DNA from: an uncultured Clostridia bacterium
GTDB taxonomy: Bacteria; Bacillota; Clostridia; TANB77; CAG-508
Reading direction: 5' to 3'
DNA: 64,000 nucleotides
Assembly: GCA_944387405.1 (NCBI GenBank)
Contig: CALXET010000005.1
Location: 1 to 64,000 of the forward strand
Shown: positions 1 through 8,860 of the stretch, in pieces
How positions within the stretch are numbered: the stretch's first letter is position 1
Layout of the letters: every line of letters starts with the position of its first letter
Notes under the pieces: model-generated
What the model saw: the letters and a program-made list of their open reading frames with translations, nothing else
What the model was told of the DNA's origin: nothing
The model's database searches: none
Program-made: the position numbers and the translations under genes

Positions 1-840
1 ATTAATAATTAATTAAAAATAAAATATAAAAAAATAATTTAAAAATAAATAATTAATTAAATAAAAAAATAAATATTTAATAAAATATAAATTAATTAAA
101 TAATAATAAATATTACATAAAAAAATTTATAAATAATTTAAAAAATAATTACTAAAATAAACAAAAAATAATTAAATAAAAAATTAGAATTAAATTTAAA
201 AAAATAATATAGCAAAAATTAAAAAATAAATTTAAATAAAAAATATAATTAATAAAAAATTAAAGATAAAAAAATAGAAAATATAAAAAATTAAAAATTA
301 AAATAATTAAAAAAATAAAATTAAAAAAATAAATAAAATAAAAATTAATAAATATAAAAATTAAAAATAAATAGTAAAAACATAAATAAAATGGATGAGC
401 AGAACTCAGGGAAATAAAGAATTAGAAAGATCTAAGCATTATTATGGTAAATAATTATAGTATTTAAAATTCATAAATAAAATAATATTAAATAAAAATA
501 AAAATGCATTAAAAAGAATTTTAAGAGAAGAAAAAAAGTCAAAAATAAAAAAATATAAAAAAATATAAAAAAATAAAAGTCAAAAAAAGAATAATAAATA
601 AAAATTAAAAAAATAAAAATAATTATAAAAAAGAAATAAAATAAATCTAACAAAAAAAGAAATAAAATTAATTATATTAATAAAAATTATTAAAAAATAA
701 TAAAAAAATAAAATATTACAAAATAAAAAAATATGAAAAATAAAATAAAAATAATAAATAAAAATAATAAATAAAAATAATAAATAAAAATAATAAATAA
801 AAATAATAAATAATTTTAATAAATATAAATTAATTAAAAA
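1..840. other. Gene-free, almost pure A+T low-complexity region
   Basis: The first 385 bases contain only about ten G or C. The + strand is strongly A-biased, made of runs such as AAATAAATAA. No open frame in this stretch has codon use or a ribosome site like the genes further on. The only patch of ordinary composition is about 390-455. It could be a real intergenic desert, a degenerate repeat, or poor assembly near a contig end; the sequence alone cannot decide. Confidence 0.7.
745..813. repeat. Tandem repeat of a 13-bp AT-only unit, about five copies
   Basis: The unit AATAAAAATAATA recurs head to tail about five times with almost no variation, inside the AT desert and just upstream of the secretion operon promoter. 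There are no spacers between copies, so it is not a CRISPR array. It may be a slippage-generated repeat. Confidence 0.75.
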
Positions 841-875
841 GTCGAAAAATGAAATTTTTTGTATGTGAATTTTAA

Positions 876-904
876 TTGACAGAAAATATATGAAGAAGTA
901 ATAT
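876..904 (+). promoter_or_regulatory. Sigma-A type promoter of the virB4-like operon
   Basis: TTGACA at 876-881 is followed by a 17-base spacer and TAATAT at 899-904. The strong ribosome site AAAGGAGGTGA begins at 912. A near-consensus promoter suggests that the operon is expressed and not simply decayed. Confidence 0.7.
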
Positions 905-922
905 ATTTAAAAAAGGAGGTGA

Positions 923-1501
923 ATTAATAAAAACATTTCAGTTCAAGAATGGATTTCTATAAAAAATATATTTAATGAAGGTATAATTCAAACAAAAGAT
1001 AATAAATTTTTAAAAATAATACAAGTTAAACCAATTAATTATGAATTAAAATCTAAATTAGAAAAAGATTCGATTTTGAGTTCTTATAAATTATTTTTCA
1101 AAACATGTAATTTTAATATTCAAATTTTAGTTCAAAGTAAAAAAGAAGATTTAGCTAATCATTTTTCTAGAATAAATCGAATAAATGAATTTGAATCAGA
1201 AAAAGTCAGGAATATTTATTCAAATTACTATGATTATATATGTAATTTGAATAAAAAGAATAAATCTTCATCTAAAAATTTTTATATCGTATTAGATTTT
1301 ATTTATCCAAAAGAAATATCCAAAGAAACATTTCCAAATGAAAGTGAAAAACAAATTATATTTAATAATTTAACAGATAAATATTTAAAAGTAAAAGAAT
1401 GTTTATCTCGTATGAATAATTTATGTATTGAATTAAAAGAAGAAGAAGTTATAAAAGTATTATATTCTTTTTTTAATAAAAGAAAGGAGTTTAAATATTA
1501 A
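923..1501 (+). CDS. VirB4-type N-terminal domain protein (conjugation / type IV secretion)
   Basis: The frame reads SVQEWISIKNIFNEGIIQ near its start and continues with KIIQVKPINYELKS and NFNIQILVQSKK. This is the pattern of the small N-terminal VirB4/TraC-like domain that precedes VirB4 ATPases in Gram-positive transfer systems. It is about 192 residues if read from ATT at 923. There is no ATG, GTG or TTG close to the strong ribosome site at 914-919; the first in-frame TTG, at 1076, would remove about 50 conserved-looking residues. Either ATT is the start (spacing of only 3 bases), or one G has been lost from an original ATG at 927, which would restore ATG AAA AAC ATT with ideal spacing. It overlaps the next gene by a few bases, so the two are translationally linked. 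The role is inferred from family and context. Confidence 0.65.
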   Translation: MNKNISVQEWISIKNIFNEGIIQTKDNKFLKIIQVKPINYELKSKLEKDSILSSYKLFFKTCNFNIQILVQSKKEDLANHFSRINRINEFESEKVRNIYSNYYDYICNLNKKNKSSSKNFYIVLDFIYPKEISKETFPNESEKQIIFNNLTDKYLKVKECLSRMNNLCIELKEEEVIKVLYSFFNKRKEFKY

Positions 1502-3243
1502 TTTTAGAAAAGAATTAGATTATATTTCACCAGCATATATTAATAAAACGAATCCAAAATATATTGAAATTGATGATTTGTTTTATAGTGGATTAATTAT
1601 TGTAGATTACTATCGAGAATATAATGATATTTTATTAAAAAATATTATAAATAGTAATATTAATATGAATATATCTATATTTTATGAAAAAACAGATAGA
1701 TTTAAGACAATTAGAGATTTAACATATCATATAGCTAATGTTGGAGTTGATTTAAATGAAAAAAATCAAAATAGGGAAGATATTGATATTGCAAAATATT
1801 CATATGATGATGCAAGATATATTAGAAGAGAAATGCAATTGAATAATGAAGATTTATATTATTTATATATGTATGTTAATATTTACGCTGAAACAATAGA
1901 AGAATTAGATTATTTAGTTAATAAAGTAGAGGGGTTATTAGAAAGTTCAGGAATGCAAACAAGAAGAGCTAATTTTAGGCAAGAGCAGCTATTTTTGGCA
2001 TGTACACCAATTTTTGAAAATAAATTAGAAATAAAAGAATCAAGTAAGAAAAATATATTAACGAATGGAATAATTTCTACATATCCATTTATATCATCTT
2101 CAATTTTTGATGAGGAGGGCGTATTTATGGGAACTAATTTATACAATAATTCATTAATTTTTGTGGATAGATATAATAGAGAAAAATACAAAAATGGTAA
2201 TATGATAATATTTGGCACTAGTGGTGCAGGAAAATCATTTTTTATTAAATTACAAATACTAAGATATAGATTAATGGGGATTGATCAATATGTAATTGAT
2301 CCAGAAAGAGAATATGAGAAGATTACAGAAAGCTTAGAAGGAACAATATTTAAAATGCGGCCCAACATCGAATACATATATTAATATTTTTGATATTAGA
2401 GAAGAATCAATTGAAGAGTCAAAAGGATTTTTAGCAAGTAAAATACAAAAATTGAAAGGTTTCTTTCAATTAATATTTAGTAATTTAAAAGAAGATGAGA
2501 AAGCATTATTAGAAGATAAGATAATAGAATGTTATAGGAGCAAAAACATTACTTTTAATGATGAAAGTTTATATAAAATTGAAAAAGGTGTAAGAAAATT
2601 TAAAGAACCAAGAGATATGCCAATATTAGAAGATTTATATAATATACTGAAAAGTCAGAAAGTTACATCAAAATTAGCAATAGAATTAAAGCCCTTTATT
2701 AATGGTTCATTAAAATTTTTTAATAATTATACTAATATAGAACTTACAAATAAACTTATTGTTGCAGATATATATGATTTAGGAGAAGATAATATAAAAT
2801 ATGGAATATATATTTTTACAGAATTATTTTGGGATAAGATTAAAAAAGATAGAAATAAAGAAAAAGCTATATACTTAGATGAAATATGGAGGTTAATAGG
2901 AGTTACATCTAACAAAGATGTAGCAGGATTCATATATAAAATATTTAAAACGATAAGAAAATATGGTGGAACAGGAGTGGCAATTACACAAGACGTGTCA
3001 GACATATTTAGTTTAGAGGATGGTGCATATGGGAAAAGTATTTTGAACAATTCAAATATAAAAGTGTTTTTTTCATTAGAAGATGAAAATATAAATATAT
3101 TAAGTAAAAATACAAATTTATCAGAAAAAGAAAAAATTGAAATTAAATCTTTAAGAAAAGGAGAGTGTATGATGTTCATAGATAAAGAACATTTACTAGT
3201 AAAAATAGAATGTTCTGATTATGAAAAAAGTTTAATTATATAG
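1497..3243 (+). CDS. VirB4-like type IV secretion ATPase, read through a +1 frameshift at CGG
   Basis: Energy-providing ATPase of a type IV secretion-like apparatus at the membrane. The first frame carries Walker A (GTSGAGKS, around residue 240). After the shift the second frame carries Walker B (YLDEIW, around 458), then GVAITQDVSDI and a conserved tail. Frame 0 reads AAA ATG CGG CCC and soon stops at about 2384. Moving +1 at CGG (2358-2360) gives GGC CCA ACA, that is GPT, and an open frame to the TAG at 3241. About 581 residues result, normal for the family. No ATG lies near the ribosome site AAAGGAG (1483-1489); ATT at 1497 has 7-base spacing and overlaps the upstream stop. It could instead be a pseudogene or sequencing error, but the promoter, ribosome site and both half-frames are intact, and the same CGG shift recurs in two other genes. 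Confidence 0.75.
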
Positions 3244-4425
3244 ATGATTAATGTATTAACAGCAATATTAAATGAGAATATTAATTATAAATTGAAAGAA
3301 TATGAAAAATTAAATTTAAAATATGATGATATTCAGTATGAAGAAGGGTTAATTGAAATATTAGAAAATAATAGTACAGATGTATTAATTATAAGTAGTA
3401 TGTTATTTAAAAATAAAAATATTGAAAGACTATTAAAATTAATAAACAAAGACGGAATTGTTATTTTAATAAAATTAAAAGAAGAGATATTTGAAGAATA
3501 TGATAATTTAATACAAATAGATAATAATACTGAAGATGAAATAATAAATAATATTGTAGATATTATTAGAAAAAGATTTGACATATCTATTAATAAAATA
3601 AGTAGTATTAATTATTTAAAAGAAGAAAATGAAAAAATAAAAAATGAATTAGAGATTTTAAAAAATAAAATAGAACAAAAAAGTGAAAATAAAATAATTA
3701 AAAAGATTAAAAAACTAATAGCTAAAAAAGAAATTTGTATAGAAGAAAATAAAGATAAAACTTTAAAAAAAGGAAAAATAATATTAATTACCGGAACGAA
3801 TCAAAGTGGAAAAACAGTATTAACATCTCTAATAGGAAGTAAATTAAGTGAAAAAGAAAAAACTTTAGTAATTGATATGGATTTTATAAATAAAAATATA
3901 ATTACATTATTTAATAAGAAAAAATTTAATAAAAAAGAAGATAAAAATATCTTAATAAAAATTAATGATAATTTAGAATTAATATCTGATTTAGATATAG
4001 TTATAAATGACTATAAAACAAATGTCTGCGAAAAATTAGATATATTGATTACTCAATTATTATACAAATATGAATATATATTAATTGATTTTGAAGTTGA
4101 AGATAAAAATACAGTTAATAAATATATATTAAATAAAGCTGATAAAATTATATTTTTAATAGAAGGTAATTTATTAAATATAAAAAAAGCTCAAAAAATT
4201 TTGGAAGAAATTACTCGTATTATTAATAAAAACAAAGTACAAATAATAGTTAATAAAAATAATAAAAATTTTATAGAAAAAGAGATTATAGAAAATCTAT
4301 TAAATTTTAGAATAACTTATTTAATAAAATATTCAGATAACTTTGATAAATTTATTAATTCAAATGGAAGTTATAAATTCGAAAATAAAAATATTAAAAA
4401 CTTTATAAACATAATAAAAAATTAG
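3244..4425 (+). CDS. MinD/CpaE-like P-loop ATPase with N-terminal receiver-like domain
   Basis: 393 residues. The first 115 or so resemble the degenerate receiver domain of CpaE proteins (pattern TDVLIISSMLF, then DGIVILIKLK). A charged linker follows, then a SIMIBI-class ATPase domain with Walker A (ITGTNQSGKT, near residue 185), a VIDMDF strand and YILIDFEVED as the Walker B region. The A motif lacks the second lysine of true MinD/ParA deviant loops. It starts directly at the virB4-like stop codon without its own clear ribosome site, so translation is probably coupled. CpaE-type proteins localise pilus or secretion machines, so a positioning role for this apparatus is a reasonable inference. 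The function is not proven. Confidence 0.6.
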   Translation: MINVLTAILNENINYKLKEYEKLNLKYDDIQYEEGLIEILENNSTDVLIISSMLFKNKNIERLLKLINKDGIVILIKLKEEIFEEYDNLIQIDNNTEDEIINNIVDIIRKRFDISINKISSINYLKEENEKIKNELEILKNKIEQKSENKIIKKIKKLIAKKEICIEENKDKTLKKGKIILITGTNQSGKTVLTSLIGSKLSEKEKTLVIDMDFINKNIITLFNKKKFNKKEDKNILIKINDNLELISDLDIVINDYKTNVCEKLDILITQLLYKYEYILIDFEVEDKNTVNKYILNKADKIIFLIEGNLLNIKKAQKILEEITRIINKNKVQIIVNKNNKNFIEKEIIENLLNFRITYLIKYSDNFDKFINSNGSYKFENKNIKNFINIIKN

Positions 4426-4434
4426 GAGGGAGAT

Positions 4435-5136
4435 ATGGAAGAATTATATATAGATGAAAAAAGAAATTTGGAATTAGATAAAAGTAAAAATGATTTTTTC
4501 AATACAACAGTAGGAAAAGTGATTGATAATACTGTAAACATTGCTATAAAAGCTTTAGTTCCAGATATCATAGACGATCAAGTTATAAATGTAAAAGATG
4601 CAATAATTGAAGGAGGGTTTAAGGAAGGCTTAGAAGAAATAAAAAGAAGTGGAACTAATTTTAAAGAAAGTATAAAAGGAATTATAACTGGAGAATTTAA
4701 AACAATTGAACAGATGAAAATTGCAATAAAAGATGGTGGTATATTAGATTTTGTTTCTCTTTGTGTTGATAAAGGTATAAAATGTTTATCAGAAAAGACA
4801 GGAATTGATAAAAGTACACTTAATTTAGTTAGTTCAGGAAAAGATTTGTTAGTGAATCAGATTACTTCAAGCATAGAAAATAAATTTACAGAACAATTAG
4901 AAGAAATTGAACGATTAGATAAGTATTGTGAAGAGTGGAAAGAGGCATATAATGATAAAGATTTAGGAAAAATAAATATTGTATATGAAAAAATAGAAGA
5001 TAGTTTAGAAAATGTGATTCAAATTGAGTCTGTATTAAATAAAGTAAATAATATTAAGAATTTAAATGAATTAATTAACTCATCTGGTAATTTTGATTTA
5101 ACAGACGAAGAGTTAAATTTAGCTAAAAAAATATAA
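4435..5136 (+). CDS. Unknown protein encoded in the virB4-like operon
   Basis: 233 residues, starting from ATG after the ribosome site GGAGGG with normal spacing, 9 bases behind the MinD/CpaE-like gene. I do not recognise the family. No signal peptide is evident. Residues 20-150 alternate amphipathic, glycine-containing helices (VGKVIDNTVNIAIKALVP; LDFVSLCVDKGIKCL), and the C-terminal third is a charged, probably coiled helix rich in E, K and N. The helical, glycine-dotted middle resembles that of membrane-active or secreted substrate proteins, but this is only an impression. Being last in the operon, it may be a substrate or accessory factor of the secretion-like machine. Confidence 0.55.
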   Translation: MEELYIDEKRNLELDKSKNDFFNTTVGKVIDNTVNIAIKALVPDIIDDQVINVKDAIIEGGFKEGLEEIKRSGTNFKESIKGIITGEFKTIEQMKIAIKDGGILDFVSLCVDKGIKCLSEKTGIDKSTLNLVSSGKDLLVNQITSSIENKFTEQLEEIERLDKYCEEWKEAYNDKDLGKINIVYEKIEDSLENVIQIESVLNKVNNIKNLNELINSSGNFDLTDEELNLAKKI

Positions 5137-5140
5137 ATTT

Positions 5141-5223
5141 AAAAATAAACATTATTTATTAAAATTATTAATTAAGGAGGGAAAAAATGTGTTTGAGAAA
5201 AGTGATAAATAATGTTTATTTTT
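5141..5223 (+). promoter_or_regulatory. Long inverted repeat enclosing a ribosome site
   Basis: Perfect 19-base arms at 5141-5159 and 5205-5223 (core AATAAACATTATTTAT) are separated by about 45 bases that include AAGGAGGG and an ATG. The right arm ends in a T run and could act as a terminator for the secretion operon. The loop contents suggest that a leader peptide could be controlled by folding. Confidence 0.5.
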
Positions 5224-5237
5224 TATTGCTTTTATAG
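5187..5237 (+). CDS. Possible 16-residue leader peptide upstream of gyrA
   Basis: ATG at 5187 follows AAGGAGGG (5174-5181) at good spacing, and the frame MCLRKVINNVYFLLLL ends at TAG 5235-5237. The right arm of the inverted repeat lies inside this frame. The strong ribosome site is the main support. It may be a leader peptide or a remnant of a longer gene. Confidence 0.3.
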   Translation: MCLRKVINNVYFLLLL

Positions 5238-5258
5238 GAAAAATAAGGAGCAAAAAAC

Positions 5259-5287
5259 TTGCATAATTTCTTACGGTTTAGTATAAT
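5259..5287 (+). promoter_or_regulatory. gyrA promoter
   Basis: TTGCAT at 5259-5264, a 17-base spacer, then a perfect TATAAT at 5282-5287. The gyrA ribosome site AAAGAGG (5311-5317) and ATG (5325) follow. This places the transcription start near 5294 and rules out starting gyrA at the TTG inside the -35 box. Confidence 0.75.
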
Positions 5288-5324
5288 ACAAGAGGAAATA
5301 GAAAAAAAGAAAAGAGGTTTTTTA

Positions 5325-7769
5325 ATGGACAAGCAAGAAGAAAAAATTATTGTACGAAATATTGAAGAAGAAATGAAAACATCTTATATAGACTATGCTA
5401 TGAGTGTTATTGTTTCTCGTGCGTTACCTGATGTTAGAGACGGATTAAAACCTGTACACAGAAGAATCTTATATTCTATGTATGAAGATGGTATAACTTC
5501 TGACAAACCATACAGGAAATGTGCAAATACAGTTGGATCTGTTCTAGGAAGATATCATCCACATGGAGATTCTTCAGTATATGATGCAATGGTAAGAATG
5601 GCTCAAGATTTTTCTATGAGATATATGTTGATTGATGGTCATGGTAATTTTGGATCTATAGATGGTGATGGGGCTGCTGCTATGAGGTATACTGAAGCAA
5701 GAATGGCTAAAATAGCAGAGCAAATGCTTGTAGATATAGAGAAAAACACTGTTGACTTTATGCCAAACTATGATGATAGATTACAGGAACCAACAGTATT
5801 ACCAGCTAAAGTTCCAGCTTTATTAGTAAATGGTTCTTCAGGAATTGCTGTAGGTATGGCAACCAATATTCCACCACATAATTTAAGTGAAGTAATAGAT
5901 GGTGCAATAAAAGTTATAGATGAAGACAATATAACAGATGAAGATTTAATGAAAGTCATAAAAGGACCTGATTTTCCAACTGAAGGAATAATTCTTGGAA
6001 GAGAAGGAATTAAAGAAGCTTATACTACTGGTAGAGGTAAAATAACTGTAAGAGCAGAAGCAGAAATAGAAGAAATGAATGGAAATAAAAGAAGAATAGT
6101 AGTTTCTTCATTACCATATCAAGTAAATAAAGCTAGATTAATTGAAAATATTGCAGTACTAACAAGAGATAAAAGAATAGATGGAATTTCAGATATCAGA
6201 GATGAATCTGATAGAGAACATAAAGTAAGAATTGTAATAGAGTTAAAAAGAGATGCAAATCCACAAGTTGTATTAAATCAATTATATAAAAATACACAAA
6301 TGCAAGATACATTTGGAGTAATAATGATTGCTTTAGTAAATGGCGAGCCAAAACTATTAACGTTAAAACAATGTTTAGAATATTATATTGATCACAGAAA
6401 GGATGTAATATTACGTAGAACAAAGTTTGATTTAGATAAAGCGGAAGCCAGAGCTCATATATTAGAAGGATTAAAAATAGCAATTGATAATATTGATGAA
6501 GTTATAAAAATAATTAGAGAATCATATGATGATGCAAAAGAAAAATTAATGGAGAGATTTGGATTATCTGAAATTCAAGCACAGGCAATATTAGATATGC
6601 AATTAAAACGTTTATCAGGATTGCAAAGAGAAAAAATAGAAGAAGAATATAATGAACTTATGAAATTAATTGCAAGATTAAAAGAAATATTAGCTAGCGA
6701 AACATTAGTATATCAATTGATTAAGGATGAATTATTAGAAATAAAAGAAAAATTTGGAGATGAAAGAAAAACAAAGATTGTAGCAGCTGAAGGTGAAATA
6801 GATATGGATGATCTAATTAAAGAAGAACAAACTATAGTTGCATTAACAAACTTTGGATATATTAAGAGAGCTCCAATAGATACATATAGAAGTCAAAGAA
6901 GAGGCGGTAAAGGAATTACTGGAATAGCAACAAGAGAAGAAGACTTCGTTAAAAAGATTTTCACTGCATCTACTCATGATACTATTTTATTCTTTAGTAA
7001 TAAAGGAAAAATGTATAAACTAAGAGGTTATGAAATACCAGAAGCAGGTAGAACTGCAAAGGGAACGGCAATAGTAAACTTGTTAAGTTTAGACGCGGAT
7101 GAAAAAGTTTCAACTATAATCCCTATACAAAATTTTGCAGAAGGAAAATATTTACTATTTGCAACAAAAAATGGACTAATTAAGAAGACGGCACTAACAG
7201 AGTATGTTTCTAGTAGAAAAACAGGATTGCAAGCTATAGCACTAAAAGAAGATGATGAATTAATTGATGTTAAATTGACAGATGGTCAAGACAATGTAGT
7301 TTTAGTTACTAGAAATGGTATGTGTATAACATTTGATGAAAAAGATGTAAGAGCAATGGGAAGAGTATCTCAAGGTGTTTTAGGAATTAGAGTTGATAAA
7401 GATGATTGTGTAATTGGAATGGAATCTGTTATAAGAGATAGTAAGGCAACACTTCTTGCAATAACAGAAAATGGTTTCGGAAAAAGAACAGAATTAGATG
7501 AATATAGAGTACAAATTAGAGGTGGTAAAGGAGTTATAACATATAAAGTAACAGCAAAGACAGGAAAGATTGTTGGAATTAAGATTGTTACAGAAAATGA
7601 TGATGTTATGATGATTACTGATACAGGTACAGTAATAAGATTAGAAGTTAAAGAGATTAGTGTGCTTGGAAGGTCAACTCAAGGTGTTACTCTAATGAGA
7701 ACAAATGAAGGAAAAGTTGTAAGTATTGAAAGAATAGAAGAAGAGTATAAAGATATGATAACAGATTAA
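5325..7769 (+). CDS. gyrA: DNA gyrase subunit A
   Basis: Breakage and rejoining subunit of gyrase, which introduces negative supercoils together with GyrB. 814 residues, the usual length. The N-terminus has EEEMKTSYIDYAMSVIVSRAL, here quoted in part. The quinolone region HPHGDSSVYDAMVRMAQ keeps serine and aspartate at the two main resistance positions. The catalytic tyrosine is in RYTEARM, and the GyrA box is seen as QRRGGKG. The C-terminal beta-pinwheel repeats follow from about residue 500. ATG at 5325 was chosen because it follows its own promoter and ribosome site. gyrB is not in the window. The gene sits between two halves of what looks like one secretion system. Seven CGG triplets occur in it, none in frame. 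Confidence 0.97.
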   Translation: MDKQEEKIIVRNIEEEMKTSYIDYAMSVIVSRALPDVRDGLKPVHRRILYSMYEDGITSDKPYRKCANTVGSVLGRYHPHGDSSVYDAMVRMAQDFSMRYMLIDGHGNFGSIDGDGAAAMRYTEARMAKIAEQMLVDIEKNTVDFMPNYDDRLQEPTVLPAKVPALLVNGSSGIAVGMATNIPPHNLSEVIDGAIKVIDEDNITDEDLMKVIKGPDFPTEGIILGREGIKEAYTTGRGKITVRAEAEIEEMNGNKRRIVVSSLPYQVNKARLIENIAVLTRDKRIDGISDIRDESDREHKVRIVIELKRDANPQVVLNQLYKNTQMQDTFGVIMIALVNGEPKLLTLKQCLEYYIDHRKDVILRRTKFDLDKAEARAHILEGLKIAIDNIDEVIKIIRESYDDAKEKLMERFGLSEIQAQAILDMQLKRLSGLQREKIEEEYNELMKLIARLKEILASETLVYQLIKDELLEIKEKFGDERKTKIVAAEGEIDMDDLIKEEQTIVALTNFGYIKRAPIDTYRSQRRGGKGITGIATREEDFVKKIFTASTHDTILFFSNKGKMYKLRGYEIPEAGRTAKGTAIVNLLSLDADEKVSTIIPIQNFAEGKYLLFATKNGLIKKTALTEYVSSRKTGLQAIALKEDDELIDVKLTDGQDNVVLVTRNGMCITFDEKDVRAMGRVSQGVLGIRVDKDDCVIGMESVIRDSKATLLAITENGFGKRTELDEYRVQIRGGKGVITYKVTAKTGKIVGIKIVTENDDVMMITDTGTVIRLEVKEISVLGRSTQGVTLMRTNEGKVVSIERIEEEYKDMITD

Positions 7770-7772
7770 TAT

Positions 7773-7812
7773 AAAAGAACTGCTACTTAAATTGTAGCAG
7801 TTCTTTTGTGTT
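7773..7812 (+). terminator. Intrinsic terminator of gyrA
   Basis: Arms AAAAGAACTGCTAC and GTAGCAGTTCTTTT (7773-7786, 7794-7807) with a 7-base loop and T-rich tail, four bases after the gyrA stop. The symmetrical A and T flanks mean it may also stop transcripts of the converging DnaC-like gene. Confidence 0.85.
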
Positions 7813-7834
7813 TATTTTAAATAATTTAAATTTC

Positions 7835-8848
7835 TTATTTTTTTGATTTTAATCTAATATCTTCGCCATAGAATCTATATATATTATAATGGCCTGCAAT
7901 TCTTGAACCTATACGCTCATTATATATTCTAAAAATACTTTTTAAATCTAAATTAGTGGAAATAATAGTTTTTGTTATCTTATTATTTTGATTTAATAAT
8001 CTACTATTAATTATTGTAAATAATTCTGTAAATTTCATACTATTCATTGTTTCTGTTCCTAAATCATCAATAATAAGTAAATCTACACTCAATAAATTGT
8101 CCATAAAACTAGAAGATTGATCTTTGTCAAAACGAGCAGAAATTATATTATCTAGCATAACAGGTGCAGTTTGATAAAGCACTGTTTTTCCTGATTCTAA
8201 CAATGATTTTGCTATACAATTAGACAAAAATGTTTTTCCTAATCCTGTAGGACCTAAAAACATTAAATTTTTTTCTTCAGGAGTATCAAAGTTCTTTATA
8301 AAGTTTTTACAAGCATCATATATTTTGTGCATGTTTTCTCTAGGTGATATATTAGAATTAAATAATTCAAAATTTGTTTTATCAGAATAAACATTAAAAT
8401 CAAAGGTGTCAAAATTCTCTTTATCTAAATTTCCTATATTTGATTTATTATATTGTATATTAAAAATTTTTTGCTTCAAGCAATTGCACAATTTAGTTTG
8501 TCCAGAAGAATCTTTAACATATCCAGTATCTTTACAAATAGGGCAATCAAATACAGGTTCTAAATCCTTTGATTTTATACCATGTTCTTTGAGAATATTA
8601 CATTTATCAATAATAAGATTATTTGACTGTACTTTTAAATTATTGAGATAATTTTCTTTTTCTTCTTTTGAAGAAATTAGTACAGACTTTAGTGTATTAA
8701 TTGATAGAGAATGTAATTCATTTTCAATTTTTTGAAGTTCAGGAATTGAATTATAAATTTGTTGTTTTTTTATATCAGCTTCATTAATTGCTTGAATTCT
8801 TTTCGAATCATATTCAGTTAATAATTTTTTTAATAAAAAATTATCCAT
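7835..8848 (-). CDS. dnaC: DnaC/DnaI-type replicative helicase loader ATPase
   Basis: AAA+ loader that places the replicative helicase on DNA with DnaD. 337 residues. A helical N-terminal part is followed by a zinc motif around residues 101-122 (CPICKDTG then CNC). The AAA+ domain carries Walker A GPTGLGKT (near 200), Walker B LLIIDDLG and a sensor/arginine-finger segment with NERIGSR. It starts from ATG after GAAAGGA and lies 12 bases behind dnaD, so the two form an operon. This pairing is normal in low-GC Gram-positives. DnaI would be an equally good name. Confidence 0.88.
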   Translation of the reverse strand: MDNFLLKKLLTEYDSKRIQAINEADIKKQQIYNSIPELQKIENELHSLSINTLKSVLISSKEEKENYLNNLKVQSNNLIIDKCNILKEHGIKSKDLEPVFDCPICKDTGYVKDSSGQTKLCNCLKQKIFNIQYNKSNIGNLDKENFDTFDFNVYSDKTNFELFNSNISPRENMHKIYDACKNFIKNFDTPEEKNLMFLGPTGLGKTFLSNCIAKSLLESGKTVLYQTAPVMLDNIISARFDKDQSSSFMDNLLSVDLLIIDDLGTETMNSMKFTELFTIINSRLLNQNNKITKTIISTNLDLKSIFRIYNERIGSRIAGHYNIYRFYGEDIRLKSKK

Positions 8849-8860
8849 TTATACATCCTT

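Noticed and set aside
471..653. Hydrophobic minus-strand frame in the AT desert
   Set aside because: It is a by-product of A-rich sequence read as Phe, Leu, Ile and Tyr; no ribosome site and no family features.
745..813. Short direct repeats as a possible CRISPR array
   Set aside because: The copies are contiguous, 13 bases long, AT-only and have no spacers; no cas genes are present.
5259..5324. Longer gyrA starting at TTG 5259
   Set aside because: That TTG is part of the -35 box of a good promoter; ATG 5325 has a ribosome site and gives the standard N-terminus.
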